Shown piece after piece: positions 36,463-47,277 of a stretch of 64,000 nucleotides of DNA. The notes below the pieces were generated by a model. That model worked only from the letters and a program-made list of their open reading frames with translations, made no database searches and was not told the origin of the DNA. How positions within the stretch are numbered: position 1 is the stretch's first letter; each line of letters begins with the position of its first letter. The stretch comes from Cherax quadricarinatus (lineage: Eukaryota > Arthropoda > Malacostraca > Decapoda > Parastacidae), in the NCBI RefSeq assembly GCF_038502225.1, contig NC_091322.1, positions 1,599,061 to 1,663,060 on the forward strand, written 5' to 3'. The translations under genes and the position numbers were made by a program.

Positions 36463-36822
36463 TGGAGTTTACCTGGAGAGAGTTCCGGGGGTCAACGCCC
36501 CCGCGGCCCGGTCTGAGACCAGGCCTCCTGGTGGATCAGAGCCTGATCAACCAGGCTGTTGCTGCTGGCTGCACGCAAACCAACATACGAGCCACAGCCC
36601 GGCTGATCCGGAACTGACTTTAGGTGCTTGTCCAGTGCCAGCTTGAAGACTGCCAGGGGTCTGTTGGTAATCCCCCTTATGTGTGCTGGGAGGCAGTTGA
36701 ACAGTCTTGGGCCCCTGACACTTTTTGTATGGTCTCTTAACGTGCTAGTGACACCCCTGCTTTTCATTGGGGGGATGGTGCATCGTCTGCCAAGTCTTTT
36801 GCTTTCGTAGTTTTGTGTAGTT
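36463..36822 (-). mobile_element. LINE family A 3' end nested in the BEL LTR
   Basis: The family A terminus (CCTGGAGTTTACCTGGAGAG at 36463) and C-terminal coding (minus: NYESKRLGRRCTIPP, DKHLKSVPDQPGCGSYVGL, DQALIHQEAWSQTGPRGRG) are inserted between LTR segments that are contiguous in the other copies. Four TTTTGTGTAG 10-mers follow at the 5' edge (36808-36850). Confidence 0.85.
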
Positions 36823-37045
36823 TTGTGTAGTTTTTGTGTAGTTTTGTGTAGCTCTCTAGATTTGTGTATAATTCTGGCCAGTGTTTTCATAAATTTAGTT
36901 AGTGAGGTTTTTCTGAGTATGATACAACTTAATATCCAGTCAAATTGGCAAGTGATATTAAGATATATTTTCCTTCTGTTATGTAATTGTGTATATATAT
37001 AACCATTTATTTTTAATATACAGTCCACAAATTTATATATTTACC
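36823..37045 (+). mobile_element. BEL/Pao LTR (copy 3), continuation, cut at 37045
   Basis: CTCTCTAGATTTGTGTATAA through ACAGTCCACAAATTTATATA matches solo LTR positions 29010-29205. The last ~200 bp of the LTR are absent: sequence switches to the I-group LINE at 37046, and the LTR does not resume after that LINE. Confidence 0.8.
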
Positions 37046-37764
37046 CCTCTTCAAGGGGGGCTCCTTGGTGTGGTGAAGAGGCTCTTGGTCTGAGGAATTA
37101 GCCCTGTCGGTCTTCTTCCTCAGACCGAACCTAATTACCCCCCATTCTCCCCTCCCCTATCCCATCCTCCCCTTTTTCCATTCCTCCTCCTCACCCCTCC
37201 CTTTTGCCCTTCCTCTTTTTGGCCTTTGGGATTTCTCCCACAGGCGCGCTAGTTCCTCGGTAGGGGAAAGGACACCAGGGTCCATCCCATTCCATTGAGG
37301 TTCTTGGCGGTGGCGTAGTTTGCCGTGGAATCTGGATTGCCTGGGGATGTCCCGATCCCTCTCCGGTATCCCGGAGTAGCTTTGGGTGTCTTTTGGGCGA
37401 CGGGTGTATTTCTGGAAGCCACCTTTCGGATTCCGGGGGTGGTGGCCGAAGGAGGTATGCTTTGTGGCGGATATCCAGCCGCCCTCTCTTGTCCACCGAG
37501 GTAGCTCGGCAGATGTGAGGTTGCTATCCCGGATTGCTGGTTTACTGGCATGAAGGGTAGGGTATGGCACGGGTTCCATGCTGCATCTGCGCTACTAGCG
37601 GTGTTGAGGTCCTCTTGGGCGCGGAGGGGGGTTTCCGGCCCTTTCATTCCTCCTGGGAACTATTCCTCCCTGCTCCCCCCTTTTTTTATTCTTTTTTTAT
37701 TTTTATTTTCTTTTCTTCTTTCTTTTTTTTTCTTAAAAACAAAAAGCAAAGGAGTAACCTAACC

Positions 37765-39700
37765 ATGGCAGCCCTAGTCCATGAAACCACTACCCCCGGG
37801 CCCCTTCTTGATACCGCACCCCATTCTGACCCTGCCTTGTATTTAGACCACTCTTTGGACACTCCTGATGCCCCTGTACCTCTTGCTGGTGCTGTTTCCT
37901 CACCCGCTTCAGGTACCGGGGCTTCGACTGACTCCTTCGATTTGTCTGAACTCCGCTCTCCTTTGACTATACTTCCGGCTTCTCCCTCTACGGTACGGCA
38001 ATTTTCGAATCGCCCGCCCATTTCACGCCGGACCAACTCCGGTCCTACTCCTAAACGCCAACGTCAAACTCCTGATGATGCTCCTTCGTTACCTTCCCAT
38101 TCTACTTGGAAAAGACCGACACGTCAAGCACTCCCTCTCCACGCTCAGTTTCGGACCACACAATGGACTAAATTCTTTACTTTAAGACCAACTTCTTCTT
38201 CTGCCTACCTCTCTGACCATAGTATTGGCAAAGCGCTCCTGCGTCATGTTGGCAGAGATATTTCATTTCACGCTCTCAAGAGCGGTACGTGCATCGTCAC
38301 TGTCCAGAATGCTACCCAAGCTCATGATCTTTCTCTCCTTTCGAATATCGATACTACTCCTATCACTATTGAAAAACATCTTTCTCTCAATTCTTGTAGT
38401 GGTACTGTCATTCTGCCCCATACCATAGTCCAACAGAATTTCCAGTCATGTGGCAATGACATTTTTGAACAGCTGGAACTCCAGGATCTCCCAATCCTCA
38501 AAGTAGACACTTATGTCCTTCCTGCCCGGGGGCGGAGACGTTACCCTTGCAATGTGGCTCATTTAACTTTTGACAGCCGAGAACTCCCGTCCTCTGTATA
38601 TGTCGCGGGACATAGGTTACAAGTTCGAAAGGTGATACCTACACCGCAACAATGTAGAAATTGCTGGCGTTTTGGTCACCCAGCGAAATATTGCAGATCT
38701 ATGGCCGAATGCCCAGTCTGTGGTGCCGACGACCATTCTAATACATCTTGCAGTCAACCTCCATCTTGCCTTAATTGTAATGAAGCTCACCCTTCGTACT
38801 CCCGCCGTTGCCAGGTCTACTTAAATGAACGTGAAATCCGTTGCCTCAAAGAGGCAGAAGGTCTCCCTTATGCTATGGCAGAACTCATCTCCGCCTCCAA
38901 GGGAGACTACCCCGTGTTTCTTATTCTCGTGTTTCCAAACATCCCCCCACTTCTGGGGTCCCATCTTCTGCAGCCTCCTCTGTTGTTACCCCTCCCATAG
39001 CCACTACGGCATCTAATCCTTTTGCTGTCCTTGGCTCTGATGTCCCGACTACAACTCAGTCTGTTCTCACATCTTTGCGTCCTTCCTCACAAGCCCCAGT
39101 ATCGACAAGACCTCGTACGACACCTAATACCAATCGCCCCTCTACTTCTCAGAAGTCCAAAAAATCCACATTGCTCAAATCTTCTTTGCCCCTTCCTTCC
39201 CTTCTTCCACCTCCACACTTTACCTTTCCAGTCTCTGTACCTAGTTCTTCCCCTCTCTCTGGCTCTATTACAAGTGTGGAGATTCACCCTCCTCCTCGTA
39301 CTATGCCTTCCACCCCCGTCCCCTCCCAAGTTTCTCCCTCTTCTACCACCTCCCAGGTTTCTGCCTCTTCTGTCCCCCCCACACTTCATCTCCAGTCCCT
39401 TACACTCTTCCCTTCCCCTCTACTTTTGTACAGTCCATTACTGTCCCAATCTTTACTCACCCTCCTCCTTCTATCTCCAATACGGTCTCCCATACATCTT
39501 TGAATTCAGAAACACTTGAAGCCATTTCAGAATATATTGCAGAGACTAAACCTTCAATGGACACTGATTCACTTCCTGTTCCTTCTCTTCCCTCTCCTCC
39601 ATCTTCACAACCCCATTCTTCGCAGCACTCCGTTCCTTCGCTACTTGAACATCTTCCAATGCCACCACACGTTGACTTTTCTAACCCCTCTAGTCCGTAG
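37765..39700 (+). pseudogene. I-group LINE ORF1 (gag-like, three CCHC knuckles), frameshifted
   Basis: The chosen start is the ATG at 37765 (AACCATGG context), downstream of a T-rich leader that is open but not protein-like. The N-terminal ~200 residues are Pro/Ser/Thr-rich. A nucleic-acid-binding middle region (RRYPCNVAHLTFDSRELPSS) is followed by three zinc knuckles at 38653-38817: CRNCWRFGHPAKYC, CPVCGADDHSNTSC and CLNCNEAHPSYSRRC. Near 38910-38930 the frame shifts (stop at 38998-39000 in the first frame), and the continuation SNPFAVLGSDVPTTTQ is found in another frame. A second shift near 39400 restores a frame ending at 39700. The protein would coat element RNA. It is closer to intact than most elements here. 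Confidence 0.8.
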
Positions 39701-39744
39701 GTGCCTTTACCTACAGATTCCTGATATTTTCTTCATCGCCAATC

Positions 39745-42700
39745 ATGGCCTATTTACAGTGGAATATCCGCGGCCTCAGGGGTAATCGGGGTGAGCTTCA
39801 GATGTTGCTTTCCAGGTTTTCCCCTGTTGGTGCTTGCTTACAAGAACCAAAATTACACTCGGCTGTTTTCCAACCTATCTCAGGCTATAATTTATTGTAT
39901 TCTTCGGATCCTTTCTCAGATGGGACCTTTAATGAAAGTGCCCTTCTTCTACGCAATGATATTCCGTACTGTCAACTATTTGTCCATACCTCGCTGCATT
40001 ACACTGCAGCCCGTATCCACTTGAATAAGTGGTTTACAATATGTTCTTTATATCTCTCTCCTTCTCGAGCATTTTCTATCCCAGACTTTGCCTTTCTTGT
40101 TTCATCCTTACCACCACCACTTCTGTTACTTGGTGATTTTAATGCCCACCATTTCCTCTGGGGGGGTCTCATTGTGACTCACGTGGCATTCAGTTGGAGG
40201 CTTTTCTCGCCTCTCACCCCCTCCATGTTTTAAATACGGGTACTCCCACCCATTTTGATCCTCGTACTCATACTCTCTCTTGCATCGATCTATCAGTCTG
40301 CTCTTCCTCCACTGCACTAGACTTCACCTGGTCTGTTCTACCAGACTTACATGACAGCGATCATTTTCCGATCATTCTCACTTCTCCTTCCTATTCACCA
40401 CCTTTCCGTAACCCTCGCTGGCAATTTGATCGGGCAAAGTGGGATCTTTACTCACACCTCACTGCTTTTAGTGAGGTTCCTTCTTCATCCTCCATTGATG
40501 AGCTCCTACACATCTTCTCGACGTCAGTTTATACCGCAGCTTCTCATTCTATACCCCAAACCTCAGGCAGGCATTCTCAGAAGTGCGTGCCTTGGTCTCC
40601 CGCTTGTGCTCGTGCAGTACATTTGAAACGTGCTGCATGGGGCAGGTACCGGTACAATAGAACCGCTGAGAGACTTCTTGATTTTAAGCAGAAGCGTGCG
40701 ATCGCTCGCCGTGTCATCCGTGAAGCTAAACGCACTTGTTGGCGAGACTATGTTTCCACCATCACCTCTGCTTCTTCTATGAGTGCAGTCTGGAAAAAAG
40801 TGAGGAAATTGAGTGGTAAATACTCTCCTGACCCAGCTCCTGTTCTACGGGTCGCTGGTGTTGATGTAGCAAACCCTCTCGATGTTGCCATTGAACTTGG
40901 CACACATCTGGTCCGTATTTCCCGAGGGCTCCATCTATGCCCCTCGTTTCTTTCCTCAAAGTCTGCCAGAGAGTTAGTGCCCTTGGACTTTTCTTCTCTC
41001 AGAGAAGAACAGTATAATGTGCCTTTTACACTCCAAGAACTGGAGGCAACGCTCTCAGCTTGCCGATCATCGGCAGCTGGGCCTGACGACATTCATATTC
41101 GTATGTTACAACATTGTAGTCCTCTTACACCTCTTCAATCTTATTTGGGCACAAGGAGTTCTTCCCCAGCTGTGGAAATCTGCCATTGTTCTCCCTTTCC
41201 GCAAACCGGGTACTACAGGACATGATGCCTCCCACTATCGCCCCATCGCTCTTACTAGTGCAGTTTGCAAAGTGATGGAACGTCTCGTAAATCGACGTTT
41301 AATGTGGTATTTAGAGACACACAACAGTCTCTCCGCTAGTCAATATGGCTTTTGTAAGGGTCGTTCTACCATAGACCCCTTACTACGCTTGGATACGTAT
41401 GTTCGTAATGCCTTTGCGAATAATCACTCAGTTATTGCCATATTTTTTGACCTTGAGAAGGCATATGACACAACTTGGAGGTATAATATTTTGGCCCAGG
41501 CCCATTCCTTAGGCCTCCGAGGCAATCTACCATCCTTCCTTAAGAACTTTTTAACTGACAGACATTTCCGTGTTCGAGTCAATAATGTTCTTTCCCCGGA
41601 CTTCGTCCAAGCTGAAGGTGTCCCTCAGGGATGTGTTCTAAGCACAACACTTTTTCTCCTTGCTATAAATGATTTGGCCTCTGTTCTTCCACCCAATATT
41701 TGGTCATCACTCTATGTTGATGACTTCGCTATTGCTTGTGCAGGCGCTGACTGTCATCTTATTGCAGTTTCTCTCCAGCATGCGGTCGACCGTGTTTCCA
41801 CTTGGGCTACCACGCATGGGTTTAAATTTTCAAGTACCAAAACTCACCAAATTACTTTCACTAGATGCTCTGTTATCTCCGATCATCCTTTGTATCTCTA
41901 TGGCTCCCGTATCCCCGAACGTGATACAGTCAGGTTTCTAGGCCTTCTCTTTGACCGTCGGTTATCCTGGAAACCTCACATAACCTCTCGGAAGGCAACT
42001 TGTCACAGTCGGCTAAACCTTCTTAAAACCCTTGCTCATCTTTCCTGGGGAGCTGATCCTCGAACTCTGCTTCGCCTACATTCAGCCCTCGTTTTATCGA
42101 AACTCGATTATGGTGACCAGATTTATTCCGCGGCCTCTACTGCTACTCTCTCTAGCCTTAACTCTATCCATCACCAAGGATTACGTTTGTGCCTTGGTGC
42201 TTTTCGCTCTTCCCCTGTTGAGAGCCTCTATGCAGAAGCGAATGTTCCATCCTTGTCTGATCGCTGTGATGCCCATTGCCTTCGCTACTATGTACGCTCT
42301 CACGATCTACACAATCCTTCCATTTATAGAATGGTCACCGATATTAGTAGACATTCTTTATTCGTTCGCCGCCCCTGTTTGCTCCGTCCCTTTTCTCTTC
42401 GCCTACATTCACTCTTGTCTTCCCTTCAGTTACCACCTTTATATGTTCATGTAGCATCTCACTTTTCCCTACCCCCCTGGGAAGTTCCAGCTGTTCGGGT
42501 CTGTTCTTTCTCACTCCCTTGCTCGAAAGCTCAACTGCCTACGGTGGCTTCCCGCTCTCTTTTTCTTGATCACTTCCACTCCCATTCTCATGCCACCGCT
42601 GTGTACACAGATGGCTCTAAGTCTTCAGACGGCGTCGGATTCGCAGCAGTGTTTCCGGACAGCGTCGTGCGTGGGCATTTACTATCTTCAGCTAGCATTT

Positions 42701-43425
42701 TTACTGCTGAACTGTATGCCATTCTTGCAGCACTTATTCGTATCGCATCTATGCCTGTGTCATCATTTGTAGTAGTCTCAGACTCCCTTAGTGCTCTACA
42801 GGCTATACGAAAATTTGATACATCTCATCCCCTAGTTCTCCGTATCCAACTTTGGCTACGCCGTATCTCTACCAAACATAAAGATATTGTTTTTTGTTGG
42901 GTCCCTGGTCATGTCGACGTACAGGGCAATGAACAGGCAGACACTGCTGCGCGGTCAGCAGTGCATGACCTACCAATTTCCTATCGAGGTGTTCCATTTC
43001 TGGACTATTTTGCTGCAATAGCTACCCACCTTCGCACCCGTTGGCAACAACGTTGGTCAACTCTGCTCGGTAACAAACTTCATTCTATTAAACCGAGCAT
43101 AGGTTACTGGCCGTCTTCTTGTCATCAGTGCCGAGGTTGGGAGACCACTCTCTCCCGCCTTCGCATTGGCCACACTCGTCTTACTCATGGGTATCTCATG
43201 GAGAGGCACCCTGTTCCTCTCTGTGAGCAGTGTCAAGTTCCAGTATCGATTAGCCACATTCTGTTAGACTGCCCTCTCTATCAACGAGCACGCAGAATTT
43301 ACCTCCAACGTCCTCTTCGTTCTACTACTCTCTCTTTACCTTCCCTTCTTGCTGATGGACCCTCCTTTAATCCTGACTCTCTCATTGACTTCTTGACAAC
43401 GACTGATTTACTCCACAAACTCTGA
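39745..43425 (+). pseudogene. I-group LINE ORF2: APE endonuclease, reverse transcriptase, RNase H
   Basis: Starts 44 bp after ORF1 (ATGGCCTATTTACAGTGG). Endonuclease motifs: LQWNIRGLRGN, ACLQEPKLH, LLGDFNAHHFLWGG and DSDHFPI. A frameshift lies at a seven-G run (40160-40166). RT follows a second shift near 41100-41140: HYRPIALTSAVCKVMERLVN, QYGFCKGRSTIDPLL, AIFFDLEKAYDTTWR (catalytic A), GVPQGCVLSTTLFLLAIND and LYVDDFAIAC (catalytic YVDD intact). RNase H: YTDGSKSSDGVGF, TAELYAILAAL, VVSDSLSALQAI, NEQADTAARSA with all acidic residues. The C-terminus has CEQCQVPVSISHILLDC (C-x2-C-x7-H-x4-C). From 41140 to the TGA at 43423-43425 the frame is uninterrupted. It would nick the target and copy element RNA by target-primed reverse transcription. 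Confidence 0.9.
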
Positions 43426-43726
43426 TGATACTTTTCGCACTCCCCTCATCCCTTTCTAGTTCAGTCTCTTGCTGCCCTTTACCCTGTCACCATCCACTAC
43501 CCCGCTGTTATCCGTAACCTATTACTCATCCATCTCCCTTTTGCCACCTGATGCCCTCGCTTCCTTCCTGCCCTGCAGCGCTGTATAGTCCTTGTGGCTT
43601 AGCGCTTCTTTTTGATTATAATAATAATAATGCCACCTGATGCCCTCACTTCCTTCCTGCCCTGCAGCGCTGTATAGTCCTTGTGGCTTAGCGCTTCTTT
43701 TTGATTATAATAATAATAATAATAAT
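43426..43726 (+). mobile_element. I-group LINE 3' UTR with duplicated (TAA)n tail
   Basis: The tail GCCACCTGATGCCCTCRCTT...GCTTAGCGCTTCTTTTTGAT followed by (TAA)4-7 occurs twice in tandem (43541-43631 and 43632-43726) with one base difference in the body. The 3' part (CTGTATAGTCCTTGTGGCTT onward) is also found alone at several other places in the window. Confidence 0.88.
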
Positions 43727-43742
43727 GTGGGATGACCCCCGT

Positions 43743-43762
43743 GTCCATGATCTCTCTCTCTC

Positions 43763-43826
<64 letters not shown>
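43743..43826. repeat. (CT)n and (TA)n microsatellite
   Basis: Short (CT)n near 43751-43764, then about 30 TA units to 43826. Confidence 0.93.
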
Positions 43827-43827
<1 letters not shown>

Positions 43828-43839
43828 TATATATTTGCA

Positions 43840-44740
43840 AAGTAATCACTGTGAAATAACAGCGAAATTCCAAGCACTTTTGTGACTTCTCACATTATCA
43901 AGGAACTATGAAAAACAAAACATCAAAGGCATATAAAAGTCAAGACTATACCTCACAATCACGTCTCCATAACAAGACTACACCTCACACATGCATGACG
44001 ACACCCGACTCGGTGAAACCCACCTGATACTCTATCCAAGCAATAAAAATTTTTTACTTGTCTAATGTATCATTAAAAAATTCTCCCCAAATTTTATTAA
44101 TTATAAATGAATCCAATTTATATAGACCAAAAGAAATATTCATATTCTTTTGGTCTATATATTCCTGTCGACCATGGATTTGCTTGCTACAACTTTCTCA
44201 GCCTTTTGAAGAGAAATTGGATGGATAAAATCTCTCGCATGAATAAATACAGCATTAGAATCTTGTCCAGTTCTAATGCTATATTTGTATTGTTTTAATC
44301 TCAGTTCGAGACTTTTACCAGTTTGACCGTAAACTTTATCGTAAATTTTACAAGGAATCTTATACACACACCCGTCAGCATTATTTTTTTTTTTTTGGGG
44401 GGGGGGTCTTTATCAAAGGTCTTTTCTGGACTGTATCAAGATTTTTAAATACAACTTTAATATTAAAAATCTTAAGAGAAGGCATATCAACCAAGTTTTC
44501 ATGATAAGGGAGAACCAACATGTTATTAGTTGAATACGGTTGGGTGTCCCTTTTTGGATTGTAAAAAGTATTTCGAGCAGTTTTAAAAGATTTATTAGTT
44601 ACGTTTCTTGGGTATTTTAGATCATTAGCTATTTCATAAATTTTGGATATTTCTTCATCTATGAACTCTGGACTACAAATACGTAAAGCTCTCAAATTAT
44701 TGATGAGAAAACCAACAGTTTTCCAACTGTCAGTTTTTTA
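43840..44740 (-). mobile_element. Penelope-like element: RT C-terminus, GIY-YIG endonuclease and 3' tail
   Basis: Minus-strand frames. The RT C-terminal part (44695-44381) includes RALRICSPEFIDEEISKIYE and NDLKYPRNVTNKSF. The endonuclease (44367-44155) has MYKIPCKIYDKVYGQTGKSL, ELRLKQYKYSIRTGQDSNAV, FIHARDFIHPI and KAEKVVASKSMVDRNI. IPC...VYxGQTGKSLExRLxQ is the GIY-YIG core of PLE endonucleases. A non-coding 3' segment continues to about 43840 (CTTGATAATGTGAGAAGTCA on minus). Frames are broken by an A/T homopolymer near 44385-44405. The domain order RT then GIY-YIG is diagnostic of PLEs; the RT N-terminus is absent. Confidence 0.85.
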
Positions 44741-44892
44741 AAATAATATATTTCTTTTGGTTTATATAAATTGGATTCATTTATAATTAATAAAATTTCG
44801 CTGTTCTTTCAGAGTGGTTGTTTTACATATTGTGATATTACCAGTTTACTGTAATCTTATTGCACACACACACACAATATATATATATAGTT
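44741..44892 (+). mobile_element. Inverted Penelope-like 3' end
   Basis: 44745-44798 is a near-perfect inverted copy of 44089-44140, the last codons of the PLE frame (LYKLDSFIINKI). It is followed by the usual PLE tail CGCTGTTCTTTCAGAGTGGT. It therefore faces the 43840-44740 copy. A CA/TA microsatellite (44862-44890) closes it. Confidence 0.75.
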
Positions 44893-45317
44893 TAAAAAAA
44901 TATGTCTATTAAACTCCTTTCATGCACTGGTACACATGCACCAGGTCGTCCTTCACTCTGCCACTTTTCAGATACACTAGCGGAGTGCTTCAGGGCTCAC
45001 CCTTTAGGACACTTGTCCACGATATGCACTATTGATATTAGTATAAGAATACACAGTAACAGTAGCTCATAGACTGGTGACACTAAAATACGAGGGAAAT
45101 ATCTGGAGAGCAGTGGTTTCCAAACTCCTGTCGATGGTGTACTCCCGCTGACACTACCAACATCAGCGTACACCTTGGTACAGATATGAAAATTAACTTT
45201 CTTCAAATAATGACATGCAAGTAGATCAATACTCTTCTAAAATTTAGGGGAACATCGCTGTGTAAGAGTATTGTTCCTATAGGGAAAACTTTCCTATGGG
45301 AAACTCTATTCATACAA

Positions 45318-45378
45318 CAGCGCTGTATTACCCTTGTGGGTTTAGCACTTAGTTATGATTGTAATAATAATAATAACT
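45318..45378 (+). mobile_element. 61-bp retro-insertion of the I-type tail, TSD TATTCATACAA
   Basis: CAGCGCTGTATTACCCTTGT...GATTGTAATAATAATAATAA matches the end of the I-group 3' UTR with some divergence. TATTCATACAA is present at 45307-45317 and 45379-45389, a perfect 11-bp target duplication. Confidence 0.88.
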
Positions 45379-45886
45379 TATTCATACAAACACTGTTACT
45401 TTTATAATACATATGCAACATGGCGGTAAAGATACTTGCAAAAATTACCCTTCATATTAGTGAAGGAAGCATATACACGATACACAAGCAAATAAAAGAT
45501 GCTAATTTAGGTATAAACTGCAAATATAATTAGAAAACGAGATATTTACTTGTCTTAGCCCCCTGGAAAAGTCAGTGTGAAGGATATGTCTGCTTATTCA
45601 AAGCCAGAATTTCAATACTGGCTGCTGGTGACACTCGTCCTGAAGTCATCCTCCACGAAGAGCCTTGCATGAAATTCGGTCTTAATGATGCACACAACAG
45701 GTTCACTGTGGGAAATGTTAAGTGTGAGAGCAACGTTCACCTGGCTCCGTGAAGCAGAGGCACCACTGGTGCTGCTGACCCTTAACCAACACACTGACTA
45801 CTTACATTTTTATAATATCCTGATATACTTCTGTGTAAGTATACCACTGAAATGCACTTTATTTAAGAAGGTTGATTCATTTTCAG

Positions 45887-46004
45887 AGTTCACAAGATTA
45901 GAAGGAATGCAAGACTAGAACGCCAACTAGGTTAAGCATACCCATTACAACAGTTACGTGGGATGGTTGTCATGTTCCATCACACAGGATGGTTGTCATG
46001 TTAC
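45887..46004 (+). repeat. Dispersed repeat of unknown type, copy 2
   Basis: AGTTCACAAGATTAGAAGGA through CAACAGTTACGTGGGATGG and two GGATGGTTGTCATGTT units match 31437-31570. It is interrupted at its end by the insertion at 46017. Confidence 0.65.
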
Positions 46005-46016
46005 TATAACTATAAC

Positions 46017-46068
46017 TGCTGTATAGCCCTTGTGGCTTAGCGCTTCTTTTTGATTATAATAATAATAA
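46017..46068 (+). mobile_element. 52-bp retro-insertion of the I-type tail, TSD TATAACTATAAC
   Basis: TGCTGTATAGCCCTTGTGGC...CTTCTTTTTGATTATAATAA corresponds nearly base for base to the terminal part of the I-group tail at 43580-43631. TATAACTATAAC stands at 46005-46016 and 46069-46080. Confidence 0.9.
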
Positions 46069-46218
46069 TATAACTATAACATACTGAATATAATTCATTA
46101 AAAAACCCAACACCAACGATAATAAACCATCAGGTTATAATAACTCACTGGAGTGCCATATCTGAAAATACCTTTACGTACCACTGGAGGTATGTGTACC
46201 CCAGTTTGGGACCCCCGG

Positions 46219-47277
46219 ATGTGGACGAATACCAAAAGGCTACAGGTGCTTCTAAAAATGTACTGAAAATTTACTAATAACATTGTATGGAACTAGATGT
46301 AGAGATCTAAACAAATGAAATTAAATAAGGGTCTTGATCCAGACACAGGAATCTGAAACATTCTACATAGCAAGCTGACATATCTGACTGTATATACAGG
46401 AACAACAGTTAGCGGGGATGTAAATACAAGATAACCAACCAATGGGATACTATGATTTTTATCTAGAAATCTTCATAATAAAAGCACAAAGGTTAAACAT
46501 ATTACCTCTAGCACCACAAAGTCAGCTTCTATACTTCGTAAACTTAATTAACTTTCCCTCGGACAACTTTCACTAGCTCTTAAAAGCTTAATAACACAAG
46601 ATACAACCATTTGACTGTGGTTCCAATTCGCTTTCACATCTCGCCTTTTGTAAGTCATAAAGTAAACGTTTAAACAAAACATCATCCGTTATTTCGGAAG
46701 TGAACAATCTGATAATTTACACTCCCAAAGTTGTGTGTTCTATATATTCTAATATTAACTCTTAGCCAGATAGTGAGTTATGACTATCGTGATCGTCGTG
46801 ACCCCGGCCGCTACAAAAAATTCTACATAGTCTTGTCATGTTCTCGCCAGACTGGTGGTTGGTTTCATATTCGCTAGAGGATATCATCTGACATTGGTCT
46901 TAATCATACTACTCGATGGCTCATTAATAACTTCGTAAAAATCCACTGATATCGATTTATTTATTACACGAGAGCTGCTCCCAGTTGTCCTCACCTCTGG
47001 TATGTGAGTACTGAGATGAATATATCACTGATAGAATATACCGATGCGTATGTTAAGACACTGTGCCGTTTAGGGCCTTTATTTGAGAATTAGTTTCGTA
47101 TACCAGGGACATTATCAATAAAATATCGTAAACTGTCTACTGCATGCTATTAACACGAAAAGCAGTAAAAATAATTGAACAGTAGGCTTATAAGGCTGAG
47201 ATGTCACCTCACATACAACCTTATACCAGTCTCAGTATGATGCACGTGGGAGTGTCAAGGACTTGTCGTGCATACCT
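46219..47277. other. Unassigned sequence
   Basis: No sustained frame, tandem repeat or recognised element over about 1 kb. Confidence 0.4.

Larger units (their letters stand above)
37046..43726 (+). mobile_element. Nearly full-length I-group non-LTR retrotransposon
   Basis: Layout: a ~720-bp leader with an 11-bp-arm hairpin (GGTCTGAGGAA 37087-37097 / TTCCTCAGACC 37116-37126), ORF1, ORF2 (endonuclease, RT, RNase H, terminal zinc motif), and a 3' tail ending in TAA repeats. RNase H within ORF2 plus a (TAA)n terminus are known traits of the I group and exclude CR1/jockey. It sits at the broken end of a BEL LTR. I see no target duplication: the left flank ends TATATTTACC and the right flank begins GTGGGATGAC. 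Frame breaks in both ORFs make it non-autonomous. Confidence 0.88.
45111..46218. mobile_element. Possible old hAT-like element (tentative)
   Basis: CAGTGGTTTCCAAACTCCTG at 45111 is a typical hAT terminal sequence, and CCCCAGTTTGGGACCCCC at 46200-46217 looks like its inverted partner. No 8-bp duplication or transposase frame is visible. The interior contains two small retro-insertions and a dispersed repeat. Could also be two unrelated solo ends. A 60-codon minus frame (45794-45612) lies inside. Confidence 0.3.

Noticed and set aside
37564..37764. Use of the ATG at 37564 as the ORF1 start
   Set aside because: The first 67 codons encode Phe/Lys-rich translation of a T/A-rich leader unlike ORF1 proteins. 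The ATG at 37765 has better context and starts plausible protein.
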